Positions 30,228-41,560 are shown, counted from the stretch's first letter. The stretch is 64,000 nucleotides of DNA from Agapetus fuscipes (GCA_951799405.1 OX637356.1:12361229-12425228); one strand, 5' to 3'. Notes: generated by a model from the letters alone, not told the origin. Program-made: numbers and translations.

Positions 30228-30625
30228 AAATACCACGACAGGCGGTTAATCTGTCATGCTGGCGGCTAGGGTTTTTTAAATTAGATTTTGTTTTCTGTTA
30301 GTTTTTGATGTTCATACATGTTATTATTTCTTGATTTTAAAAATGTAATTTGTTGTGTATGCTCCTTGACTTATAGGTTGATATGCGGCTGACCACCCAT
30401 TCTGTAGAAAATGTTTCACTTTGCCAATACCACCCCTGTTTCAGGGAAGGTCGGCAGGAGTTGCAGGGTGTATGTTCATTTGAGATTCGGGTTTTTATAT
30501 TGTAGGACTACATGCGGCATGTTTAAGCGCGAACTTAAACATGTCTGTATTGTGAAAATACATATTATGTGAATCTCTAATGTCATTTATATTTTGCAAC
30601 TTAGATAAGATTAGATTAGATTAGA
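30228..30625 (+). mobile_element. 5'-truncated LINE-B with its R 3' UTR
   Basis: CGACAGGCGGTTAATCTGTC, then ATGCTGGCGGCTAGGG, is the ORF end of LINE-B. The R unit begins at 30360 (CTCCTTGACTTATAGGTTGA) and ends GATTAGATTAGATTAGA. Confidence 0.8.
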
Positions 30626-31318
30626 CAGAATACCTGCAAAAAACATATACGACATTAAAAAATGTACAAGCTTTTCTTGATTTTTTTATAAAACCACTGG
30701 CAAAATCTATTACTGGAATAAGCAGCACAGTCCTTGTGGTTGGTGTCTCCGCTAATTGGTAAAAAAAAAAACTACCACCGCAGTCGCCAGATGTCAGGCT
30801 ACAGTTTGGATTAAAATTTTTGAGGATATAACCAGTTTTTGCCAATATGAAGCGACATTAACTATTGCCATCTAGTGGCATCTGTGTGGCTGAAGCTCTG
30901 CAAAATTTTTAATGCAATAACAGTCACTATCACAGTTTATGACGGTATTTCCGGTTCTTTGTGACAGGCAACAACCATCAGAAATACGTACAGGCTTTCG
31001 AATTAATAATTTTGATTTACTCAAAAATTTCTTCAGCTGAAATTCCTTGTTTTTCCCCTGTAGTCTTCAGTTCGGACCAACAGTTTTGAAGACATCACCA
31101 TTTTTCCCCAATATAAAGTGACATTTTGTATCAGGAGTTCAGAACTGCATGAGGGGTGTTGAAGACCCCGCCTGATTTGTTTACAGTGCGCCGTGTATGC
31201 TGTTAATTGAAGGAGCGCCGAAGACAGAGCTCAACTTTGTAGGGGAAATTTTATAAAGCTCGTGTATTATGTTCCGCAAAACATCCGAGTAAATTTATGC
31301 ATGGAGAATAGGATTCCA
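30626..31318. other. No gene recognised
   Basis: Two loosely similar stretches (GAGGATATAACCAGTTTTTG at 30821 and GAAGACATCACCATTTTTCC at 31089) suggest an old internal duplication. Confidence 0.4.
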
Positions 31319-31467
31319 TGATAGAGTGACACAGTCACCAAATGACACATGACATGACGACGCATGTCAGAACGACATATGAAAGGATAACACATGGCAA
31401 AACAACACATGACAAAACATGACTATAATAAAACATCACAGTAAAGTACATCACATGACAAAACATC

Positions 31468-31680
31468 ACTATGGTCCGTAGTCTAGTGGCAAAACTTCGG
31501 ACTCGTAAATGGAAGGTTGTGGGTTGGAATCCCGGTAGATCACAAAAAATACACCTCAAATATGCTCTTCGCTGGGTTGAAAAATTCATGAAAAAAACGT
31601 TTACCGATCCATCCAGCCTTACAGCAACTGGGTCTTGCTTGAGTATTGAGGCTTTGTAGCGATGACCAAGATGCAGCCCT
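31468..31680 (+). mobile_element. SINE-2, tail lost
   Basis: ATGGTCCGTAGTCTAGTGGC, GTGGGTTGGAATCCCGG, GGGTCTTGCTTGAGTATTGA, ending at GATGACCAAG. Confidence 0.8.
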
Positions 31681-31690
31681 ATAGCAAGTC

Positions 31691-31908
31691 ACTGCCTTAG
31701 TTCTTGTTTGTCGTATACTTCATTGAGAAAATTTTACATGATCAATGTTTGCATGTGTACTGGACCAATGTGTCTTATGAAAATAAGAAATTATTTTTAA
31801 AATATTTAAAAGAACTCTCACATTATCGAGTTTTACGTTTTTTCTTAGCTCAGATTGTGTAGAATTTGATTCATAAAACAACTGCATGAAAAAGTCATAT
31901 TTGACAAG
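31691..31908. mobile_element. MITE-U copy, ends eroded
   Basis: TTAGTTCTTGTTTGTCGTAT and TGTACTGGACCAATGTGTCT, GCTCAGATTGTGTAGAATTT. Confidence 0.65.
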
Positions 31909-32015
31909 ATTGACACCTCTGCGGCACTACAACAAGTGTCATAGACCCCTAGAGTCTTAAGAATCTAGGGAGTCTCCCGCACAGGATTTCTTAAAAAAAA
32001 AAAAAAAAAAAAATT
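31909..32015 (+). mobile_element. LINE-C tail with poly-A
   Basis: GACACCTCTGCGGCACTACA, GTCATAGACCCCTAGAGTCT, TCTCCCGCACAGGATTTCTT, then about 20 A residues. Confidence 0.8.
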
Positions 32016-32046
32016 GGCGTATACGGTAAACAAGAACTGGGGGAGC

Positions 32047-32120
32047 GATTAGTGTCATAGACCCCTATAGTCTTAAAATGTAGGGAGTCTCCCGCACAGG
32101 ATTTATAAAAAAAAAACATA
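32047..32120 (+). mobile_element. LINE-C tail, second
   Basis: AGTGTCATAGACCCCTATAG, GTCTCCCGCACAGGATTTAT, then A-run. Confidence 0.75.
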
Positions 32121-32720
32121 GCAGAACATCACAATCACAGTACATCACATGACAAAACATCACATACAAAAAAAGGAAATACCATAAACGATTCATGCAT
32201 GGAAGTTCAGTGGCGTTTGGTAAGATGGTTCTGGAGGGGCCGTGCTAATTCCTCCAACCGTTCGACCATTGCTCGCAATGTTTGTTCTGCCCCGACCCCT
32301 GGTCAAAAATCAAATAGATTCCTGAAAAACATCACAAAACAGAAAACACCATAAACAGTCTGACATGAGAAACATGAGAAAATGGAACTCATGAGTATTA
32401 AATTATTTCTTAGAGGTTCTAAAAAAGTAGCGCCGCCGATATCACACCTACATCTTGGGGTTGCTACGGCATAGTATGCATTATTTTTACAGGTGAGGAA
32501 GGTAACCCCAAGATAATATTTAAAGCAAGGACTCATAATAGGCTAAATAAAATATGTTTGTGATGTTTAGTCTTGCGATATTTTTTCATTTGCCGTTTAT
32601 GGAATGTTCTGTTTTAGTTATGTGATGTCTTGTCATTGTGATTTATTTTCTAGGTTGTTTTGTCATTGTTCTGCTATGTGACGTTTTGTCATGTGTCGTT
32701 TTGTCACTGTGCTGCTCTAA

Positions 32721-33050
32721 TCTGTCACTGGAGAAGAGATGGCCGCTAATTTTATAGGAGCTCCATAAAGCAAGGAAGCGTTCACCTAGTATATACGTAT
32801 TTTTTACAATCTATTTTTTAATGGCGCATAACATTGCATAATGAACAAAATTTTAATTAAAGCATAATAAAACGTGTTTTTCTATAAAATATCAGAGTAG
32901 TTTAAAAACATAGCGTTTTTTTTTATTTCAAAATATTTTTTTAAACTTCGGGTGGATCTATTTGGTGAGCGCTTATATTGGGAATCACACCTCTAAAGTC
33001 CTATGGATACTGGTTTTTTTAATTTTACAAATAAGGGCTGGTTGCCTTCT
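32721..33050. other. No gene; one SINE-2/LINE-D tail scrap
   Basis: At 32953-33005 (minus) TTTGGTGAGCGCTTATATTG and CACACCTCTAAAGTCC resemble the tail. Otherwise nothing. Confidence 0.4.
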
Positions 33051-33296
33051 ATAATCTATAATCTATGTTGCAAGGATATATTCATTTAAAGCTCTCATAT
33101 GTATACCCACAAACCAACACGTGTAGTTCGCGCTTACAAATGCTGAATGCGTACTTAGAAATAAAATCCAAGCCTCAAATGAACATAAGCCCCACAACTT
33201 TTGCCGACCTTCCCTGAAACAGGGGTGACATTGGCAAAGTAAACCATTTTTTACAGTATGGATGGTCAGCCTCATACCAACCTATAAGTCAAGGAA
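33046..33296 (-). repeat. R element
   Basis: CTATAATCTATAATCTATGT (inverted tail) through TACCAACCTATAAGTCAAGG, a full-length copy with the standard 5' boundary. Confidence 0.9.
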
Positions 33297-33439
33297 GCCT
33301 TAATGGTGGAGAAACCTGTTTTACCGATTTTTTGGTGGAGATGGAGGAATTTATCAATTCAGCGAAGAGCATAATTAAGGACGTACTTAAAATCGAAAAA
33401 TTGGATCAAAAGTTGCTAGATCGAAAGCGATCATGGAGT

Positions 33440-33860
33440 AAATGGTGTCTGTTCTGATGAAATATCCTCACTTATACCTCCTCCCCTCGTCACAACAAGG
33501 GCAACTCGTAGAACGGCTCACATCCATACCTTTACAGTCGATATCCAAACTACGAGAACTTGGTGTTTTCACGACTCATTCCTTTGCCAAACTGCTTACG
33601 GAACGAACTACGGATATCTGTGTTCCGACCCCAATTCAACCCTGTTCTATTCAAAACCATTACCAATCGCCACTGCCTTCCAGTGTCTCAAAACAAAGCG
33701 CAACACACAACACAACACTACGTAGCCAACAGCCCTGGAACAAAGGATCAAATTTAAGAATCAAGACATCAACAGCCACATTGCCAACACCCCTACGGCA
33801 CTAAAACAAGTTTCATAGACCCCTAGAGTCTCTGAAATCTAGGAAGTCAGGATTCCTTAA
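33440..33860 (+). mobile_element. LINE-C 3' region, longest copy
   Basis: GTCTGTTCTGATGAAATATC through TCCTTAAAAATATC. It encodes EISSLIPPPLVTTRATRR and the WFHDSF-type end of an RT ORF with frame breaks. It gives the uninterrupted order CAAGGGCAACTCGTAGAACG used to map the Jockey-like insertion. Confidence 0.8.
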
Positions 33861-33944
33861 AAATATCTCTCATCCTTTTTACATATTTGTACCAGTATTG
33901 TCTTCGTTGCCTTTCTTGCATTACAATGTCTTCCGTACTGCAAC

Positions 33945-34495
33945 ACAACGCAACGCAACTAAGCAACACATATAGTGCAGCTTCTTGCCGCCTTATCCCC
34001 GAAGGATTTCGCATGTGGTCTATAATCTATAATCTAAGCTGCAAGGATATGTAAGCATTTAAGGCTCATATGAAATGCATGCCTACAGACAGGCACATGT
34101 AGGTTCGCGCCTACACATTCTGCATGTGTGCATACAAATAAAGAAAACCTCACATGGACATAAACCTTGCAACTCCTGCCGCCGTTCCCTGAACCGGGGT
34201 GGCATTGGCAAAAGTGAACCGATTTTTACAGCACGGGTGGTCAGCCTCGTACCAACCTATCAGTCAAGGAGGTGAGTGGAACTTATTTTTTTTTACGGGC
34301 AAGGGCCTTACCCGGCTCCTGATGAGGGTGGTACTCATTTCTTGTGAAGGCTAAGTAAACCTTGCCGGCATTTTATTTTGCGGTTCGAAATAAACACCGA
34401 AATCGGAAATCATACCTGACATTCTTGGTGGGATTTGAACCCAGGCTCTCGGTATGGAATGCAAGCACTCTACCAACTGAGCTATCGACCGGGCT
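33945..34495 (-). mobile_element. SINE-1 split by an R element
   Basis: The 3' part is at 33945-34019 (GCAACTAAGCAACACATATA, CCCCGAAGGATTTCGCATGT) and the 5' part at about 34272-34495 (GTGAGTGGAACTTATTTTTT, tRNA-like head inverted as CTACCAACTGAGCTATCGAC, B-box inverted TGGGATTTGAACCCAG). The order is intact. Confidence 0.8.
34021..34271 (-). repeat. R element inside SINE-1
   Basis: CTATAATCTATAATCTAAGC through TACCAACCTATCAGTCAAGG. GGCGGCAGGAGTTGC subfamily. Confidence 0.9.
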
Positions 34496-34985
34496 GCACT
34501 TTTTCCTTATTTCAGTGTTTTCATTTCAACTCTCGTAATTTCACTGAAACGATCTATCCATTCTCTCTTTTTTCTCTCCCTTCCACGTTTCCAAGTCACA
34601 TAAGAAATATGCATCCCCATGTATCTAAAAATGCATTATCCCTTGTATCGGAGTCGCTTGTCGTTTGCTTTATCGCATTTTAGCTAGCACCATTGACTCC
34701 TGTCGCGTATGGGGAAGTGACAGTATGGAAGCTTTAATCTAGTATACGTCATTAGGCGCGTTAGCGGACCAATATTGGAAAATGCAAGCACCCCGTTAAC
34801 ATATTATTACACTTTTAACAGTTAGTTTTCAGTACTGCGAGAACAAAATATTGAATAAGCTCCCCCCGATCGCGTAAATAGAAAAATGTATGGAAAATAC
34901 AAAAGCACCCCTAGTGATGGAATAATATATTTGGAGCTCATACTTTTTTTTTCTACGCGACCGAGAAGAAAATATGTAAACGTAA
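34496..34985. other. No gene recognised
   Basis: An SPE-like scrap near 34885 (AAATGTATGGAAAATACAAA, GCACCCCTAGTGATGG). The rest is unassigned. Confidence 0.4.
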
Positions 34986-34987
34986 AC

Positions 34988-35280
34988 GTAGCTAAACTAC
35001 ACATATAGTGTAATATCTTGCCTGCGCTATCCCCGAAGGGGTCACATGTGGGGATTTGGAATATATTAATTATTGTTACGGGTTAAAAGGGGTTTCCCAG
35101 CTCCCGAGGGGGTTGGTTCTCATTTATTGTAAAGGTTGAGTAAATCTTTCTGCTATTTTATTTTTGGGCTTTAAATTAACAACTAATTTGGAAATCGTTT
35201 CTGACGCCCTCGGTGGGATTCAAGCCCGAACACTCGGCATAGTATCCAAGCACTCTACCAACTGAGCTTTTGGCCGGCAG
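34988..35280 (-). mobile_element. SINE-1, near full length
   Basis: CTAAACTACACATATAGTGT, CGCTATCCCCGAAGGGGTCA, GTTTCCCAGCTCCCGAGGGG, head inverted CTACCAACTGAGCTTTTGGC. Confidence 0.85.
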
Positions 35281-35334
35281 ATAGACAATACGGGAAAATC
35301 AAAATGGTACAAATATTTTAAACACAATTTCGGT

Positions 35335-35592
35335 GCTATGGCTGAGGGGGCCAAGTGGGCTGGTGTTTCTAACGTGTTTTCGAATAGAACAACGTTGGTT
35401 TGATCCCCACCTGGGTCATTTGACCGTTACTTTGACCCTGGTTCAACGGATGTTATTGGGTAATTATTAACTAATAATTCATTAAAATAAACAATAATCA
35501 ATTATAAATTTATGATATTAATACCTGTTTCTGGCGAGGCAGAATAGGTTGGTGAATTGTATTCTTCTTCACAAATCTATAAAAAAAAAACA
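35335..35592 (+). mobile_element. SINE-3, full length
   Basis: The head CGGTGCTATGGCTGAGGGGG and GTTGGTTTGATCCCCACC (B-box), body ACTTTGACCCTGGTTCAACG, end ACAAATCTATAAAAAAAAAA. Confidence 0.85.
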
Positions 35593-35639
35593 CAATCCAG
35601 TCAATAGATCACTCATCAGTACAAATTTCTACTAAGTAT

Positions 35640-35892
35640 ATTCTAATCTAATCTAAGTTGCAAAGATATGTTACATTGGAGATTCACATTACATGCATTC
35701 TCAAAACCAGACACGTACAAGTTCACTCTTGCACATGCCTCATGTGAACCTACACATAAAAACCAAATCTCAAATGGGCATACACCCTGCAACTCTTGCC
35801 GTCCTTCCCTGAGACAGGGGTGACATTGGCAAAGTGAACCATTTTTACAGCATGGGGGGTCAGCCGCATACCAACCTATAAGTCAAGGAATC
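35640..35892 (-). repeat. R element, full length
   Basis: TTCTAATCTAATCTAAGTTG through ACCAACCTATAAGTCAAGGA. Confidence 0.9.
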
Positions 35893-35984
35893 AAATCAAA
35901 GAACACAATGTCTGCAACGTGAGATAAAGTGTGCATATCTTCCTTATACACCATAATTCTTGGGTAATCTTTATTCCACACCGG

Positions 35985-36120
35985 CCTCCTGCTCTAATGG
36001 CGGGGCGGCTGCTGCGTACCACTGCTCTATGGGGTGTAAAGGTCGATAATGTGGGAATCGAACTCTCCCAATGGATGTTCAAGTCGGCAGCCTAATGAAC
36101 TGTGAGCCAGAGAACTTTGT
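35985..36120 (-). mobile_element. tRNA-like SINE relic, separate type
   Basis: On the minus strand, CTGGCTCACAGTTCATTAGG and GGGAGAGTTCGATTCCCACA (B-box) are spaced as in a tRNA. The rest (GAGCAGTGGTACGCAGCAGC) is a SINE-like body. Confidence 0.55.
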
Positions 36121-36540
36121 AAAAAGAGATTTATCAAACACTGGTTCGCTTTGAGATGGAGATATGTGGGAAAATCAAAACGCATTTTCACTCTTTTAAA
36201 ACCTATCCATATGTGTCTGATTATTCAATAAAATATCTTACTTATTTTTAAGGCCCTTGAGGTGAGACACACACAAAATGACGCTATTTTATCATGTATA
36301 AAATAAAAATAAATAAATCATTCTCATATTATGTACTAACTTCTGTTATGTTTAAGATGGAAGGTATCTTCAGAATACTTACATCCGGCTAGCTCTCATC
36401 AGCATCACTCTTAGGGCGTGGGGTTCTTTCCTTCGGTATTGCTTACTTATATCTTGGGAAGGTTGTATAGTAAAAGATGAGTTTAACATGAACAAAGAAA
36501 TGTTTATTTACTTTACTAATATGGGGAAAAAGGGGAATTT
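36121..36540. other. No gene; LINE-D-like tail at 36248-36330
   Basis: GGCCCTTGAGGTGAGACACA, CACAAAATGACGCTATTTTA, then AAATAAATCATTC resembles the LINE-D 3' tail (plus strand). Confidence 0.5.
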
Positions 36541-36955
36541 AGGGAATGGCCAGACCTACAAGTTGTCACTAGAACACTCCCTATTCCGTTGGCTGGAGTT
36601 CTAAACGGAAGGCCTGGGGCAGCACCCCAGGCTAGCGGCGGCTCACAAGGCGGACGCCTCCACACGTTGGAGCCCCTGGGTGGGCGCTCCTATGCACTAT
36701 GTCTCCTATGCCTCTGGTCCACAAGGCGGGTGTCTTGCTGGCAGGAAATCCAAGTAGATGGGGAGGAGGGAGCTCCATTGTAGTGCCCCCTCTTGCACCG
36801 CTTGGTGCTTGGTCGCTGACGTCTTAATCGGTTGGCATCTTGCCGGGAACTAACGAACGGCGGCCTGATTAGTTCACACGGTGCAGTTCGGCCGTTTCCG
36901 TGACCGTTCAGCTCCGTTCGGCCCACAAACACACACTGCACACTTCGGTATTGTT
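36541..36955. other. GC-rich island, possible LTR or TE UTR
   Basis: About 400 bp with a composition unlike its neighbours (GGGGCAGCACCCCAGG, GGCGGACGCCTCCACACGTT, GTTCGGCCGTTTCCGTGACC). Two 64- and 83-codon frames on opposite strands overlap here, typical of GC-rich shadow frames. No protein family recognised. Confidence 0.4.
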
Positions 36956-36984
36956 TTTTTATATGTTATTTAAAATAACATAAC

Positions 36985-37170
36985 ACTTCATCTGTCTCAG
37001 AAGCTTTAAATGATAAATGCCTCCCGCGACACAATCTTCCAAGACGTATGTCTTCTGCCGCTTCTCTTAAGGGTCTTCTTACTCCCAGGACTTCCACGTC
37101 GGTCTTAATTGTCTGCCAAAAATATCCTGGGACATCTAAGTGGTCTGAAATCGGACGGAGCAACATTCAA
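36985..37170 (-). mobile_element. LINE-G ORF relic (C-terminus)
   Basis: The minus strand has TIKTDVEVLGVRRPLREAAE, which resembles the common LINE ending (D-x-LGVR-x-A-x-DR-x-WR). The frame decays afterward. Confidence 0.45.
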
Positions 37171-37369
37171 GACATTTCTGATTTATCTGGAGTCTTCTGC
37201 CCATCAACATCAAGAAGTCTTCAGTGGGCTGGTTATAAAACATGTTAACCATCAAAAAATGTAACCAAAGAAATTGTGATCAAAATTAAATGTTGCCCAA
37301 AACCACGTGTCTTGTTATTGTCACATCGCCGAACGCACTAAACCCCGCCTCCTTGAAATTTACCGACAC

Positions 37370-37416
37370 AACCAAGGTATAAAAAACGCGTGAGCTTCTT
37401 TTAGCAGTCAGTCAAC
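37370..37416 (+). promoter_or_regulatory. Candidate TATA/Inr core promoter
   Basis: TATAAAAAA at 37378-37386, then TCAGT (arthropod initiator) at 37408-37412, 32 bp from TATA start to the A. GTTAACG/GCGCTG context. No ORF follows, so it is more likely an LTR than a gene promoter. Confidence 0.4.
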
Positions 37417-38560
37417 ATTGATGCTTTGCGCTGTGAAGACATTACGATAAAATGTGTGTCTTAATGAATACATTATGAATTATGATTAAATATGGAAGAA
37501 ATACTTTCCGATTAACAGTAACAAATGCTTCCTGAATTTATTTCAATTACTTATTCATATCGTTTCAATTTATCACTAGCAATAATGCATTTCTCTTACA
37601 TTAAATTCAATTTATTTATTCTGATAAACAGTAGCATTCAAGATTCTACGCCCACCATTTATTTTAACCACTGTAATACAATACTCCGACATGGAACGAG
37701 CTTTAAACTTATCCTGCATTACAAGTTCATAAAAAAGCAACAATACAGAATGAGCTGCTATTAATCTCGCGGGTATATAGTATTTTTTTGCCTTTTGATA
37801 TATATTCTGATATCCTCAACAATAAACATTGTTCGTCCCACTCTTGGTCGAGCTGAGAGAGCGACTAATTGCCCGGAGCCTTATATTCACTGAGAAAGAA
37901 AAACTTTTCATACTAAGTATTTATTGTTTAACGTCTCGGGAATATTAATATCTGTCGGACTGTTCTTTTTTTGTGATAATTACGGAGCCATTACGTTTTA
38001 TAGTGATCCTTTGTGGAAGTCGTTAATAACGCTGTTTAACTCGACTTTTAAACTTTTTTACTTGCGAAATTCGTGAATTGTTTCTGTGAGATTTTGATGT
38101 TTTATTTCTGAGAATTATTCGCTCAAATTTTAATCGTAGCTATTTTAATTGCTGTGTATGCGAATTTTAACTTTTTGATGGGTCTATTTACATTGTTTTG
38201 TTTTTGTTGATAAAATCAAACAATTTACGACGTGTTTATCCGATTAATACGGAGTTTAAGAAATTAAAAGCGACCAAGAAAAAAGAGTATTTGTATCAAA
38301 AATCTGAGCAGTAAAGTGCGGTATTCATTAAGTTAAATAGAACGCTTGCTAAGAATACTAGTAGCTGAAGATACTAGTATAACGCTACAGACAGCTTTGG
38401 GCCTTTTATAGTATGCATGAGGATTTTTCTCAAATCATTGAGAATTGGCACATGCAAGACCTTACTAGAGCACTCGAAAAATCTCAACCAATACAAATAC
38501 TAATATTATTAATAATTATTATTATATGAGGCTCAATTATTATCAAATGTAATTAATTGC
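37417..38560. other. No gene recognised
   Basis: AATAAA at about 37821 could be the polyadenylation signal of a solo LTR starting near 37290. I cannot fix its ends. The rest is AT-rich DNA. Confidence 0.4.
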
Positions 38561-38566
38561 TTGTAT

Positions 38567-38817
38567 TCCTTAGCTTATAGATTGGTATGAGGCTGACCAC
38601 CCATACTGTAAAAAATGGTTCACTTTGCCAATGTCACCCCTGTTTCAGGGAAGGTCGGCAAGAGTTGCAGGGCTTATGTCCATTTGAGAATTGGGGTTTT
38701 TTTATATTGTAGGTCTACATGCGGCATGTGTGAGCGCGAAATTATGCGTGTCTGCTTGTGGGAGTGCATTTAATATGAATCTCAAATGATACATATCCTT
38801 GCAGCTTAGATTTAGAT
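38567..38817 (+). repeat. R element, first of a tandem pair
   Basis: ATTCCTTAGCTTATAGATTG through GCAGCTTAGATTTAGATT. Confidence 0.9.
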
Positions 38818-39042
38818 TGAGGCTGACCACCCATACTGTAAAAATGTTTCACTTTACTAATGTCACCCCTTTTCCAGGGAAGATTTTTAGGGTGTATGTT
38901 CATTTGAGGTATGGATTTTAATTTGTAAGTACACATTCAGCATTTGTGAGCGCAAACTTATACGTGTCTGCTTGTGCGAGTGCATTTAATATGAATCTCA
39001 AGTGTAACATATCTTTGCAACCTAGATAAGATTAGATTAGAC
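38818..39042 (+). repeat. R element, second of a tandem pair
   Basis: GAGGCTGACCACCCATACTG directly follows the tail of the previous copy and ends AGATAAGATTAGATTAGA. Confidence 0.9.
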
Positions 39043-39695
39043 CTAACATCTAGAGACTTCACAGACAAACAAAATACATAATCACACATTCGCAACGCAA
39101 TTTCTTCGTGAACCAATATTTCTCTTCCGATTGAGTTTTCATGCCTCTCTACCACATCAATATTGATTAAGAAATTATCTGGAATCGTGCTAAGCCGAGG
39201 ATCATCTCATATTCATTCTTACCTCGTGATGAACTTCGAACTCTTAAAGACGGGCTTTCCCACACAGAGTGAGGTAATTCAGACACCTTTTATTAAAGGC
39301 TGAGAGAACCTTTATGGGTCTTTAATGACAGTCATCACTCTCTGCTGTGTTTCTTTTTATCAAAACCGTAGTCGCTTAAATCAAATGCAGTGAAATTGGA
39401 TTTTTCTTTGTATGTTTTTTTGACTTTAAAAAAATGTTGGCTATTAGAGATAAGGTAAGGAAGTTGTTCAACTTGACTAATTTTATTGTTTGTTTAAAAT
39501 AATTTTACAAGACGTAAATGTACGTTAACTTTCCAAAATGTACATTTAATGGTTTAAATTTTATCATGTTTTCAAAAAAACAACAGTTTGTAAGAAAACC
39601 AGTTTTTGTTAAATTGTTACACAGATAATTTTCACTAATTTTTTATGTAAAAAAATAGTTTCCGGTCCTCCGAAAATGATCAGGTATCAAAAAAA
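39043..39695. other. No gene recognised
   Basis: Nothing supportable. Confidence 0.4.
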
Positions 39696-39697
39696 AT

Positions 39698-39948
39698 CCT
39701 TGACTTATATGTTGGTATGAGGCTGACCTACCACAATGTAAAAAATGGTTCACTTCAACGTCACCCCTGTTTCACGGAAGGTCAGCAAGAGTTGCAGAGT
39801 GCACGTTCATTTGAGTTTTGGGTTTTTATGTTGTAGGGTCACATGCGGCATGTGCAAGCGCGTACTTATAGGTGTCGGCTTTTTCTAATACATATAATAT
39901 TAATCCCTTATGTTACATATCTCTGCAACTTAGATTGGATTAGATTAG
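39698..39948 (+). repeat. R element, full length
   Basis: ATCCTTGACTTATATGTTGG through CAACTTAGATTGGATTAGAT. The tail abuts an inverted SINE-1. Confidence 0.9.
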
Positions 39949-40175
39949 GTAAGGAGGCCGGCCAGTTGAAGTGGGGGCTCCCCAGCTCCCAAGGGTTCTT
40001 GTCCTCATTTCTTGTGATGGCTGAGTAAACTTTGCCGGTATTTTATTTTGGGATTTTAAAACTAACACCGAAACGGGAAATCATTTCTGACACCCTCGGT
40101 CAGATCAGAAGTATTAGAACCCGACCTCTCAGCATGGAATGCAAGCACTCTACCAACTGAGCTATCGACCGGACT
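39949..40175 (-). mobile_element. SINE-1, 3'-truncated
   Basis: GGCCGGCCAGTTGAAGTGGG, CGAAACGGGAAATCATTTCT, head inverted CTACCAACTGAGCTATCGAC. A small insertion (AGATCAGAAGTATTAGAAC) lies next to the B-box. Confidence 0.85.
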
Positions 40176-40320
40176 AGGAAGATCAAAAATACGATGGATG
40201 GATGTGATGCAGCCAAGGTGGGCAGACATATGTGGCTGGAGAGGCAAAGTGATGGACAGGCGAGAGTGGAGTAGAATCCTGGATTCAGCCAAGGCCCACC
40301 CAGGGCTGTCGAGCTCATGA
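40176..40320 (+). mobile_element. LINE-E ORF C-terminus
   Basis: The plus strand reads RSKIRWMDVMQPRWADICGW, then DRREWSRILDSAKAHPGLSS, and two stops. It is the classic ending of an R1/RTE-type pol ORF (RWMD, DRxxWR, AKAHxGL). This is a fifth, distinct LINE. Confidence 0.75.
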
Positions 40321-40622
40321 TGAATAGTTGGTTCATCCATGTTGCGACACATAATTAAATATATACAGCCAGTGGTCTAAAGGCTATTTTAATTATGCAC
40401 TCACATTGTACATATAAGGTTTTATCGCCCACATAAACCGTAAACCCACGGTGTCTACGACTCCAATGAAACATTGTAATTGAACCGGATTTTATTTATG
40501 AAACACTATGTGGTATCTTTAATTTTTTAATGAAGGCTATGAATTATTTTTTTGTAGCTTTTTTTTGTCAACTATCTGCCTACGTGTTCTTGAAAAAAAT
40601 AATGAAAACTTGTCTCTAAAAT
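40321..40622. other. No gene recognised
   Basis: Nothing supportable. Confidence 0.4.
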
Positions 40623-40920
40623 ATTGCCGGCTGATAGCTCAGTTGGTAGAACGCTTGCATTCCCTGCCGAGAGCTCGGGTTCGTAAAACACCGAGGACGT
40701 CAGAAAAGATTTCCCGTTTCGGTGTTAATTTCAAACCTAAAATAAAATACCTACAAGGTTTATCCAGCCTTCACAAGGAATGAGTATTAGCCCCCCCGGG
40801 AACTGGGAAACTTACTTACAAAATTAAATAGGTTCACTCCCCACATGCGATTCCTGCGGAGAAGACGCGACAAAAAGTTACACTACAAGTGCAGTTTAAT
40901 TTCGTTGCGTAAAATGATTA
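40623..40920 (+). mobile_element. SINE-1, near full length
   Basis: The head GCTGATAGCTCAGTTGGTAG and GCTCGGGTTCGTAAAAC (damaged B-box), body CCCGTTTCGGTGTTAATTTC, end GTGCAGTTTAATTTCGTTGC. Confidence 0.85.
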
Positions 40921-41308
40921 TAGAAATAAGTTTTGCGTTATCCAGATACTTATAATAAGGTCACTCACTAACATAATATATTGGTCATCACAACAAAATG
41001 GTAACGTCGCACGGCCGGGTTACTTATTAAGTCTATTTTTTATTGGTTTCTAAGGATGGTAATCCCACACAACTGTGACGTTTTCTCGTCGAGAAAAAAG
41101 TTCAAATTTCAAATTTGGGATCTTTCTTTAGACTTTTGATTTATTTTCCACGATTTGGTCACACACTAACATACATAAATTGTCTGGCTCACTGACTTAT
41201 CTGGTCTGCCCTATGTCATGCAAAACGTCTCATTTTATAAAGACGCTGTGTTATTCCAGAAGGTCCGGCTTTGCGAGTTCTAGTTCTTTCTAACAGTTTC
41301 TTGTACCT
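40921..41308. other. No gene recognised
   Basis: Nothing supportable. Confidence 0.4.
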
Positions 41309-41309
41309 A

Positions 41310-41463
41310 CCTTCCATGTTCATTTCAAGTTTGGATTTCAAATAGTAAGTAAACATGCAGCATTAATTGTAAGCGCAATTTTCAACGTGCGTCTGTTTGT
41401 GGACATGTATTTCATATGAACATTAAATGTTAATACAATATCTTAGCAACTTAGATTATAGAT
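41310..41463 (+). repeat. R element, 5'-truncated
   Basis: CCATGTTCATTTCAAGTTTG through TAGCAACTTAGATTATAGAT. Confidence 0.75.
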
Positions 41464-41560
41464 AATAGTATGAAGAAGGTTATTAACAATCATATCTGTT
41501 TGTCATATTATCATTCAGTTGTTTTTAATGCCCTGAAATACATCTTGCTTTAAAGTTTTA

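Larger units (their letters stand above)
31319..32720. mobile_element. FB foldback element C with nested insertions
   Basis: Left end TGATAGAGTGACACAGTCAC with GACACATGACATGACGAC units. The right end (inverted) is TTAGAGCAGCACAGTGACAA. Contains SINE-2, MITE-U and two LINE-C tails. No transposase ORF. Confidence 0.6.

Noticed and set aside
36589..36941. Overlapping 64- and 83-codon ORFs as a gene
   Set aside because: Opposite-strand frames in a GC-rich block where stops are rare by chance. No recognisable motif.
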